From: Verrucomicrobiota bacterium | Lineage (GTDB): Bacteria > Verrucomicrobiota > Kiritimatiellia > CAIQIC01 > Lenti-01 | DNA length: 20,922 bases | Assembly (NCBI GenBank): GCA_022709625.1 | Contig: JAKLIL010000002.1 | Location: forward strand, 1-20,922 | Direction of reading: 5' to 3' | Shown here: piece by piece, positions 1-5,795 of the stretch | Numbering within the stretch: position 1 is the first letter of the stretch | Layout of the letters: every line of letters begins with the position of its first letter | The notes under the pieces: generated by a model | The model's input: the letters and a program-made list of their open reading frames with translations, nothing else | Databases searched by the model: none | What the model was told of the DNA's origin: nothing | Made by a program: the position numbers and the translations under genes

Positions 1-655
1 TGCACCACGCCACGACCGGATTCCCGTGGCCGGCATCGAGAAAAAATGCGCGGTCGGAATCCACGATCGCCTGGTTTTGCGGCAGCGCGAAGAGGCCTGT
101 CCGCCGCAACAGGGCCGGGCGTACCACGCCCCGCATCCGCCAGCGTTCGCCGTAGCGCGGCCACGCACCGTCCGCCCGCCCGCCGCGCAGCACCACGCGG
201 ATGCGGTCGTCGACCCGTTGCCATTTGCCGTCCCGCTCCAAGCCCTCGACGCGCGCCAGCACGACTGCGCCCGCGGGCTGCCCCGGGCGCGGTTCCCGCG
301 GCGTGGCGTCTTCCAGCGCAACGGCCACGAACTGGACGTATTCCATTGGCCGGACCAGCGCCGCCCGCAAGGCGGTCGCCGAATCGCCCCCTACGCCGAG
401 CCGGGCATGCGCCGCCACCAGTAAATACAGCGCCGCCATCAACGGAACCACCGATCCCGTGCCGCGCACCCACACGAACAGCGGCAGTACCAGCGCCGCG
501 CCCGCGCCCCACAGCCAGGGCGCGGGCAGCGGCACGCACAACCCCGTTGCCGTGCCGGCCACGACCGCCACGGCGAGGCCCACCATGGGTCGCCGGCGCG
601 GCGGGCGCACGCCCCCCGACCACCCTTGCATTTCTTCTTCGATCCAGTTGTCCAC
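1..655 (-). CDS. comEC: ComEC/Rec2-like competence protein, N-terminal part (runs off the left edge)
   Basis: Reading leftward from position 655 there is an open frame of 218 codons with no stop before the window edge. The visible part has three closely spaced hydrophobic segments (about residues 25-41, 46-63 and 68-82). A soluble beta-rich stretch follows (about 100-215) with a 'GAVVLARVEGL...RIRVVLRGG...YGERWRMRGVVRPA' pattern. This is the layout of the ComEC N-terminus: helices followed by the OB-like DUF4131 domain. ComEC forms the inner-membrane channel for single-stranded DNA during natural transformation. The competence domain and any C-terminal metallo-hydrolase domain lie outside the window, so the call rests on the N-terminal domain only. 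I prefer the GTG at 655 because a GAAGG sits 7 bases upstream. The ATG at 631 is an alternative with a weaker A/G-rich upstream. It is divergent from the gene at 777. Confidence 0.68.
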   Translation of the reverse strand, partial: MDNWIEEEMQGWSGGVRPPRRRPMVGLAVAVVAGTATGLCVPLPAPWLWGAGAALVLPLFVWVRGTGSVVPLMAALYLLVAAHARLGVGGDSATALRAALVRPMEYVQFVAVALEDATPREPRPGQPAGAVVLARVEGLERDGKWQRVDDRIRVVLRGGRADGAWPRYGERWRMRGVVRPALLRRTGLFALPQNQAIVDSDRAFFLDAGHGNPVVAWC

Positions 656-776
656 GCGCAGACCTTCGCTTCGTCGCGCTTTCTTCTACTATCCGCTTCC
701 GTCCGGAACAAGCCGCAAGCATCCGTAAAAAACGCTCCCCATTCCGCGCCCCGCAGCCCATACTGGATCGCAATCC

Positions 777-1682
777 ATGGCTGCGCTTGCGGACATTCTG
801 GCCCGGACGGGTCCCTTGACGGGCGCCGAACTCGCCGCCGCCGCGGCGTACCCCGACGTTTTGGCACTGTGGCGCGCCTGCCAGGCCCCCGGCCTGCTCC
901 TGCGCCGCACCGGCCGCCGCTACCTGCGCCTCGATGCCGCCGTCGCCGGCTACGCCCGCCTGTCGCCGTCCATCCGGCGGGAATTCCTGACCTATACCCT
1001 GGTCGGCGCCGACACCCAGCCGACCGCCGTGGCGGCGCGCGCCGCCGATTTGGAACGAACGACCGCCGCCATCTCGCGCGAAAAAATCGATCTCGCCCGC
1101 GAGAGCATTTGCATGGCCATCGCCGGATTGCCCGACGAACCGCGCATCCTGCGCGACGCCGCCTTCATGATCGCCGGGGACGTCACCTACCAAATGGCCC
1201 ACCGCGTGCCCCGGCCGGAAAAAAGCTCCGGCCGGATGGTGCGCGGGTCCGATCTCGACGTCATCGTCGTCGCGGCGGACACCCTGCCTGCCGACCTCGT
1301 GCAGGCGCTCGACGGCGCGATTTACCGCCAAAAGCACTATCTGCTCACCCACCCCGCGCTGCAGGAGGAAATCGATTACGTCCTCAAGCCCGTCGCAAAA
1401 GTCCGGGAGCAGCTCGCCTTCGACCGGTTCGAGCACATGGTGGCTTGTAAAATCCTCTGCGAGTGCCGGCTCCTGTACGGCTCCCCCTTCCTCTTCGACG
1501 AAATCATGCGGCTCGTGGACGCATCCGGAGTCCGCGCCAAGCTCGACGCCATGCAAGCCGCCGCCGAAGCCGAACGCGAAACCGCCGAGCGCACCCTTCT
1601 CGACCCCGCGGCCGTGGCCGCCTCCGGCCAAAACCCCCTGGACCTCTTCTACACCCGCGAAGAAGGCGACGAAATCTATTGA
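777..1682 (+). CDS. Unrecognised protein: winged-helix-like N-terminus plus nucleotidyltransferase-fold domain
   Basis: A 301-residue soluble protein that I cannot assign to a named family. Residues 1-75 are helical with an 'LxxILARTGPLTGAEL' opening and a basic 'LLRRTGRRYLRL' strand pair, compatible with a winged helix. The middle holds GSDLD at 157-161 followed by a hydrophobic strand (VIVVAA) and 'EEIDYV' with D200. GSDxD plus a third acidic residue on a later strand is the metal-binding signature of the nucleotidyltransferase (pol-beta) superfamily, with D159, D161 and D200 as the candidate triad. The C-terminal third is helical and ends in an Ala/Glu-rich helix and an acidic tail. The domain reading is motif-based and the substrate is unknown. 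It has no clear Shine-Dalgarno. A CATACT -10-like hexamer ends 12 bases before the ATG. It lies upstream of nagB, 111 bases away. Confidence 0.72.
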   Translation: MAALADILARTGPLTGAELAAAAAYPDVLALWRACQAPGLLLRRTGRRYLRLDAAVAGYARLSPSIRREFLTYTLVGADTQPTAVAARAADLERTTAAISREKIDLARESICMAIAGLPDEPRILRDAAFMIAGDVTYQMAHRVPRPEKSSGRMVRGSDLDVIVVAADTLPADLVQALDGAIYRQKHYLLTHPALQEEIDYVLKPVAKVREQLAFDRFEHMVACKILCECRLLYGSPFLFDEIMRLVDASGVRAKLDAMQAAAEAERETAERTLLDPAAVAASGQNPLDLFYTREEGDEIY

Positions 1683-1793
1683 TGCGTGCCAACGCTTTTG
1701 TCCCGCGTTTCTGCGACCGCGACGAAAATGAATTGATTTTCGGACCCACCGCGCCCATCTTCCCCGAACACACGCCCTCAAAGGAGCTTTTCA

Positions 1794-2822
1794 ATGTCCC
1801 ATAACGTAATCATCGCGCGCGATTTCGACCACGTGAGCGAGGTAGCCGCCGCCTTTATCCAGAAGAAAATCGCCCAAACCCTGACCACGCAGCCGGGCTT
1901 CGTCCTGGGCCTCGCCACCGGCAGTTCGCCCACCGGCGTCTACAAGCATCTCGCCAAAGCGTTGAACGCCGGCAAACTGGACGCCGCGAAAATCCGCAGC
2001 TTCAATCTCGACGAATACGTCGGCCTGCCCGGCGAAAACGCCCAGATGCGCGCCCTGCATCCCGAAAGCTACAGTTTCTTCATGGTCCAGGAACTCTTTG
2101 GCCTCCTGCACCGGAAATTCGCCGAAACCAACGTGCCGTGGGGCTGCCTCGTCGATCAAAACAAGCTGGCGGCCGAACTGCAGGCCCATCCCGGCGACTG
2201 GGAAGAACAGGGCGCCGACAAGGGCAAGGCCATCGTCATCCGTCCGCACGCGCAATCGGACTATCTCCGCTGGGTGCGCGCCGAAATCCTCGATGCCTAC
2301 GAGCGGAAGATCGCGCGCGCCGGCGGCATCGACCTCCATCTGGTCGGCGTCGGCGGCCGCGGCCACGTCGCCTTCCACGAATCCGGAATTCCCTTCGAAA
2401 ACAACCGCATGCTGCTGGTCAAGCTCGACGACAACACGGTCGCCAACGCCGTGGCCGACGGCCATTTTGCGCGCAAGGAAGACAGTCCGCTCTACGCCGT
2501 CTCGATGGGCGCCGAACTGGTCTACCGGGCCAAATGCGTCGTGCTGCTCGCCGCGGGCAAGCGCAAGGCCGAACCGGTGGCGACCTCGCTCGCCGAAGCG
2601 CCTTCCCCGGCCGTGCCCATTTCCTACGGCCAAACCTACGCCCAGCGCGGTGGCGAGATGCTCTACGTCATCGACCGCGAAGCCGCCGCCGGCGTCCTCG
2701 CCCGCCGCACCGAAATCGAAAAACGCGGCATCGCCATCGACGATCGCTCCGCGCAAGCGGCTACGGTCCGCGTGGCCGACCTGCAGTTCTCCCGCGATCC
2801 CGAATCGGGGCTGATGGGATAA
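1794..2822 (+). CDS. nagB: Glucosamine-6-phosphate deaminase-like protein, divergent long form
   Basis: NagB converts glucosamine-6-phosphate to fructose-6-phosphate and ammonia. This protein has the family landmarks: a phosphate-binding 'LATGSSPTGVY' loop (40-50), 'FNLDEYVGLP' with the base D73 (E. coli D72), and 'GVGGRGHVAFHES', the active-site loop with H191 and E196 (E. coli H143 and E148). It is longer than usual (342 residues against about 266). Extra residues lie after the DEYVGLP motif (about 80-88) and in a segment at about 127-165, plus a C-terminal extension. The E. coli D141 position is R189 here, so the relay partner of the ring-opening histidine is changed. A deaminase with altered mechanism or a related isomerase acting on another sugar phosphate are both possible. 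The start is well supported by AAAGGAG 7 bases before the ATG. A weak TTGATT-N17-CATCTT promoter lies at 1733-1761. It converges with glmM. Confidence 0.82.
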   Translation: MSHNVIIARDFDHVSEVAAAFIQKKIAQTLTTQPGFVLGLATGSSPTGVYKHLAKALNAGKLDAAKIRSFNLDEYVGLPGENAQMRALHPESYSFFMVQELFGLLHRKFAETNVPWGCLVDQNKLAAELQAHPGDWEEQGADKGKAIVIRPHAQSDYLRWVRAEILDAYERKIARAGGIDLHLVGVGGRGHVAFHESGIPFENNRMLLVKLDDNTVANAVADGHFARKEDSPLYAVSMGAELVYRAKCVVLLAAGKRKAEPVATSLAEAPSPAVPISYGQTYAQRGGEMLYVIDREAAAGVLARRTEIEKRGIAIDDRSAQAATVRVADLQFSRDPESGLMG

Positions 2823-2831
2823 GAGTCCGGC

Positions 2832-2878
2832 ACGGGGGCGGGCCGGCTCCAGCGACGCCCCCGTCCGGCGGCGGTTTT
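2832..2878 (+). terminator. Candidate terminator between convergent nagB and glmM
   Basis: A perfect 9-bp inverted repeat, ACGGGGGCG at 2832-2840 and CGCCCCCGT at 2856-2864, encloses a 15-base loop that is itself GC-rich. A TTTT run at 2875-2878 lies 10 bases past the stem, overlapping the first bases of the glmM stop codon. The position between convergent stop codons fits termination of nagB and possibly of glmM in the other direction. The T-run is short and displaced, so this is only a moderate candidate. Confidence 0.45.
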
Positions 2879-4238
2879 ACCCAATTTCCTTCTTCAGCGC
2901 CGCGGCGATGGAGTCGCACAGGCGCTTGACGATTTCGTCCGTCGGTCCCTCGGCCATGACGCGGCACATGTTCTGGGTGCCGGAGTAGCGCACGAGCACG
3001 CGGCCGTTCTGGCCCAGTTCCTTCTCCGCGGCCTTGATCGCCGCCTGCACGCCCGGCAGATCCTTCAGCGGCGGCCGGCTCGCCACGTCCACGTTGATCA
3101 GATGCTGCGGCGAGAGCTTCAACACCGACGCCAGCGCCGAGACTTCCTGCCCCGTGCGGCGCATCACCGCCAGCAGTTGCAGGCCGGAAACGATGCCGTC
3201 GCCGGTCGTATGCTTGTCGAGGAAGATCATGTGGCCCGACGATTCGGCGCCGAGGATGCCGCCCTTGTCCTTCATCATTTCCAGCACATAGCGGTCGCCC
3301 ACCGCGCTGCAACCCAGCTCGATCCCCAGCTTGCGCATTGTCGCGTGCAGCCCGAAGTTGCTCATCACCGTGCCGACCGCGAGGTTGTTCTTCAGTTGGC
3401 CGCGCTGCTTGAGGTCCTGTGCGCACACCGCCAGGATGTGGTCGCCCGAGAGTTCCACGCCGTTTTCGTCCACGACGATCAGCCGGTCGCCGTCGCCGTC
3501 GAACGCCAGACCGATGTCGGCGCGTTCCGCCTGCACTTGCTCCCGCAGGGCCTCGGTATGCTGCGAGCCGCAGCGCGCGTTGATGTTCAGCCCGTTGGGC
3601 GTGCTGTGCAACGTGGTCACGTGCGCGCCCAGCCGCTCGAATACTGCCGGCGCCGCCTTGTAGGTCGCGCCGTTGCCGCAATCCAGCACGATCCGCACGC
3701 CCTTCAAGTCCAGTTCTTTCGGGAACGTGCCGATGCAGAACGCGATGTAGCGCTCCAGGGCGTCCTCCACGCGGAACGACTTCCCGATGCCACCGGCCTT
3801 CGGCAGCAGGCTTGGCAGCTTGCCGTCGGCCATCAACTGCTCGATGGCCGCCTCTTCCTCGTCCGGCAGCTTGTAGCCGTCGCACGAGAACAATTTAATG
3901 CCGTTGTCCTGAAACGGATTGTGCGACGCGGAAATCACGAAGCCCGCGTCCGCCTTCTGGTCGATCGTCAGCACCGCGATACCCGGCGTGGGCAGCGTGC
4001 CCACGAGCAGCGCGTCGCCGCCCATCGAGCACAACCCGGCCACCAGCGCGTTTTCGAGCATGTAGCCGCTCAGCCGCGTGTCCTTGCCGATCACCACGCG
4101 CGGCCGCTTGCCGTGCTTGCGCTCCTTCAGCACGTAGGCCACCGCGCGGCCGAGATTCACGGCCATTTCCACCATCATCGGCTCGCGGTTCGCGACCCCG
4201 CGCACGCCATCCGTCCCGAACAGTTTCTTCTCGCCCAT
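2877..4238 (-). CDS. glmM: Phosphoglucosamine mutase
   Basis: GlmM interconverts glucosamine-6-phosphate and glucosamine-1-phosphate for UDP-GlcNAc, peptidoglycan and lipopolysaccharide synthesis. The 453-residue protein has all alpha-D-phosphohexomutase landmarks in order: 'FGTDGVRG' (7-14), the phosphoserine loop 'ISASHNP' with S105, the metal site 'DGDGDR' (247-252), the sugar-recognition 'GAESSGH' loop, and the C-terminal phosphate-binding motif. That last motif reads 'RYSGTQNMCRVM' (417-428) where GlmM normally has R-x-SGTEP-x-x-RVM, so the usual Glu-Pro is Gln-Asn (Q422, N423). I chose the ATG at 4238 because it gives the family length and has GGAG 6 bases upstream. The open frame extends further upstream but that part overlaps the preceding gene. 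It follows the GlmU-like gene by 20 bases, so the two are almost certainly co-transcribed. Confidence 0.95.
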   Translation of the reverse strand: MGEKKLFGTDGVRGVANREPMMVEMAVNLGRAVAYVLKERKHGKRPRVVIGKDTRLSGYMLENALVAGLCSMGGDALLVGTLPTPGIAVLTIDQKADAGFVISASHNPFQDNGIKLFSCDGYKLPDEEEAAIEQLMADGKLPSLLPKAGGIGKSFRVEDALERYIAFCIGTFPKELDLKGVRIVLDCGNGATYKAAPAVFERLGAHVTTLHSTPNGLNINARCGSQHTEALREQVQAERADIGLAFDGDGDRLIVVDENGVELSGDHILAVCAQDLKQRGQLKNNLAVGTVMSNFGLHATMRKLGIELGCSAVGDRYVLEMMKDKGGILGAESSGHMIFLDKHTTGDGIVSGLQLLAVMRRTGQEVSALASVLKLSPQHLINVDVASRPPLKDLPGVQAAIKAAEKELGQNGRVLVRYSGTQNMCRVMAEGPTDEIVKRLCDSIAAALKKEIG

Positions 4239-4258
4239 TGTCGACTCCAATTCTGGTT

Positions 4259-5431
4259 CTAGGCCGGCGAACCGGCTCCATCCACGATCTTCTGCAACCA
4301 TGCCGTGCCCGCCGCCTTGGCTTCCGCCGGCAGCCCCTGCACGCGCGCCAAATAGTTCTCTTCCTTTGCGGCGTTCCAGGCGGCGAGAAACGCCGCCTTC
4401 TCCGCGCACTCCACGTCGCCCGCGGCGACGAGCCGCGCCCGCGCCGCGGTCCAGCCGCCGCACAGCTTTTCGTGCTCGCGGCACAGGTCGGCGGCCAGTT
4501 GCGCCCGGTTTTCCTTCGCGATCTTGTCCATGACATCGTCGAGGCGCTTCAGGCGCTCCTTGCGCACGGCCGCCAGTTGGGTCAGTGCGCCCGCATAGCA
4601 GGCCCGGCCGTGCGGCGTCCGTTCCAGCAGCGGCCGGCGCACCTGCTCGTACCAAACCTGCAAGGCCGCGATATTACCCAGGTAAATCGCGCAATTCCGA
4701 ACCACGCGCGCCACGGAACGGTAGCCCGTCCCGTAGGGCTTCACGCCCGGCGCTGGCGCCTCCGGCACCACCAACTGGTTGGGCTGGAGCACGTCCTTGC
4801 GCGACACCAGCCCCGCCGCCTGCACCGTGCCGTACTCGATCCGGACCGGCCCCGCCAAGCCCCCCTGCCCGCCCAGGAAAATGGGCGCCTGGTCCAGCAT
4901 CACCCCGCGCGGCACGTCGCCGAGCAGCGACGCCGTCGCCTTGTCGCCGTGCGGCGTGTAGTTGAAATGGATGAACGACGAGCCGATTTCGCTGTGCACC
5001 TTGCGACTCTTGCCGCCGGCCATCAGCGCGTCGCAGAAATTGATCAGGCTGCCGCCGACCACGAACGGGAAGAAAATCGTCTGCTTCAGGCCCACCGTGT
5101 GGGCCATCTCGGCGCCTTCCTCGAGAATGGTGCCCGGCCGCACCTGCGCGCCGCTGCCCATCGCCGCGCCGTCGAGAAACACGGCCCCGCTGAAATACCC
5201 GCCCTTGAGCTCGACCTTTTCGCCGAGTTGGCAGTCTTCCACCGTCGCCGGCGCCTCGCGCCCCAGCACGCAGCCGGGCCCGATGCTCGTTTCCGCGCCG
5301 AAGACCTTGCAGCCGGCGTGGATCGTCACGCCCGGCGCGATGCGTTCCGGAACCACCTCGTCGCCGATTTCCACCGCGGCCGGGGCGGCGATCTTCACCC
5401 CGCGCGCCAGCAACGCTTCCAGGGTTTTCAT
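4259..5431 (-). CDS. GlmU-like left-handed beta-helix acyltransferase without uridylyltransferase domain
   Basis: A 390-residue protein. Residues about 15-215 show hexapeptide-style turns ('IAPGVTIHAG', 'IGPGCVLG', 'GAQVRPGTIL') and then a stretch close to the GlmU acetyltransferase core: 'HFNYTPHGDKATASLLGD' matches the GlmU CNYDG-x-x-K-x-x-T-x-IGD region, and 'GPVRIEYGTVQAAGLVSRKD' matches APVTVG-x-GA-x-IAAGT-x-VT. There is no N-terminal GxGTRM nucleotidyltransferase motif, so the protein should be able to do acyl transfer but not UTP transfer. About 160 C-terminal residues are helical and charged, with no GlmU counterpart. Similar proteins in PVC bacteria are, as I recall, annotated 'UDP-N-acetylglucosamine pyrophosphorylase', a name the domain content does not justify. 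The likely role is acetylation of GlcN-1-P made by the adjacent GlmM (inference). The start at 5431 shares an ATGA overlap with the stop of the upstream small gene. Confidence 0.75.
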   Translation of the reverse strand: MKTLEALLARGVKIAAPAAVEIGDEVVPERIAPGVTIHAGCKVFGAETSIGPGCVLGREAPATVEDCQLGEKVELKGGYFSGAVFLDGAAMGSGAQVRPGTILEEGAEMAHTVGLKQTIFFPFVVGGSLINFCDALMAGGKSRKVHSEIGSSFIHFNYTPHGDKATASLLGDVPRGVMLDQAPIFLGGQGGLAGPVRIEYGTVQAAGLVSRKDVLQPNQLVVPEAPAPGVKPYGTGYRSVARVVRNCAIYLGNIAALQVWYEQVRRPLLERTPHGRACYAGALTQLAAVRKERLKRLDDVMDKIAKENRAQLAADLCREHEKLCGGWTAARARLVAAGDVECAEKAAFLAAWNAAKEENYLARVQGLPAEAKAAGTAWLQKIVDGAGSPA

Positions 5432-5607
5432 TTCCGCAGCAACGCTCCCACCGCCACCCCGACGCCCGCCGCCGCCAGGAACGCGTACGACGCCTTCAGG
5501 GTCACCGCCTTCGAAAACAGGTTCACGGTCACGCTGTCCTTGGTCATGATCAGGACGACGATGAACGCCGCCAGAATCGCCAAGCCGAGAATCATGGTCT
5601 TGCTCAT
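5428..5607 (-). CDS. Small LapA-like (DUF1049-type) two-helix membrane protein
   Basis: A 59-residue protein with a first membrane segment at about 5-22 ('ILGLAILAAFIVVLIM'), a short 'DSVTVNLFSKAVTL' link, and a second segment at about 38-55 rich in Ala/Gly/Val, ending in RK. The order helix, D/N-x-V-x-VNL-F strand-like link, helix and basic end resembles the LapA/YciS family (DUF1049), which in E. coli works with LapB on lipopolysaccharide synthesis control. At this length the assignment is tentative. The ATG at 5607 is supported by a GGGCAGG upstream. A longer frame that continues upstream only translates the palindromic repeats and is not believable. Its TGA overlaps the ATG of the GlmU-like gene by 4 bases, so it is the first gene of an operon with the GlmU-like gene and glmM. 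Confidence 0.65.
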   Translation of the reverse strand: MSKTMILGLAILAAFIVVLIMTKDSVTVNLFSKAVTLKASYAFLAAAGVGVAVGALLRK

Positions 5608-5634
5608 GGGCCTGCCCTTTCGGATTGGCCGCGC

Positions 5635-5663
5635 AGTGTCGCATGTTTCGCGGAGGTTTTCAC
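5635..5663 (-). promoter_or_regulatory. Candidate promoter of the LapA-like/GlmU-like/glmM operon
   Basis: On the minus strand GTGAAA (5658-5663) is followed after 17 bases by GACACT (5635-5640), matching the sigma-70 consensus at 4/6 and 3/6. Transcription would start near 5628, giving a leader of about 20 bases that contains the GGGCAGG ribosome-binding site. The -35 hexamer lies 3 bp from the first palindrome of the adjacent array. The match is modest, and the position is the stronger argument. Confidence 0.4.
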
Positions 5664-5666
5664 GCT

Positions 5667-5778
5667 TTTTCCACGCCATGGAAAAGTTTTTTGCCGGTTT
5701 TACGTACCATGGAAAAATTCCGGCCGTTTTTTCCACGGTATGGAAAACTTATTGGGCGGTTTTCCACGCCATGGAAAA
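5667..5778. repeat. Array of four 19-bp palindromes at exact 31-bp pitch
   Basis: Units start at 5667, 5698, 5729 and 5760. Units 1 and 4 are identical: TTTTCCACGCCATGGAAAA. Unit 3 differs at two loop bases (TTTTCCACGGTATGGAAAA). Unit 2 keeps the right half but has an altered left half (TTTTACGTACCATGGAAAA). Three units form inverted repeats with 7-bp arms TTTTCCA/TGGAAAA around five bases. Unit 4 extends to 9-bp arms through flanking GG/CC. The 12-bp spacers are not conserved. The array starts 18 bp past the stop of the phosphatase gene and ends 3 bp upstream of the candidate -35 of the next operon. A pitch of 31 bp is close to three helical turns, so protein bound at each unit would lie on one face of the DNA. 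Transcribed, each symmetric unit would form a hairpin, so an RNA role is the alternative. Confidence 0.9.
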
Positions 5779-5795
5779 CCCCGCCGCCGCCGCGA

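Noticed and set aside
46..819. Arg/Pro/Ala-rich plus-strand open frames at the left edge
   Set aside because: They are off-frame shadows of the ComEC-like gene on the minus strand, with implausible composition.
3102..4262. Plus-strand open frame opposite glmM
   Set aside because: The His/Arg/Ala-rich product has no recognisable domain and glmM on the other strand is unambiguous.
4239..4655. Upstream extension of GlmM
   Set aside because: It lies inside the GlmU-like gene out of frame, and GlmM homology starts at the MGEKKLFGTDG at 4238.
5608..5736. N-terminal extension of the LapA-like protein reading through the repeat region
   Set aside because: The extra residues are translations of the palindromes. 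A good ribosome-binding site and membrane segment support the start at 5607.
5667..5778. CRISPR-like array, because of the constant 31-bp period
   Set aside because: The units are 19-bp palindromes with only 12-bp spacers and just four copies. CRISPR spacers are about 30 bp, and no cas gene is present.
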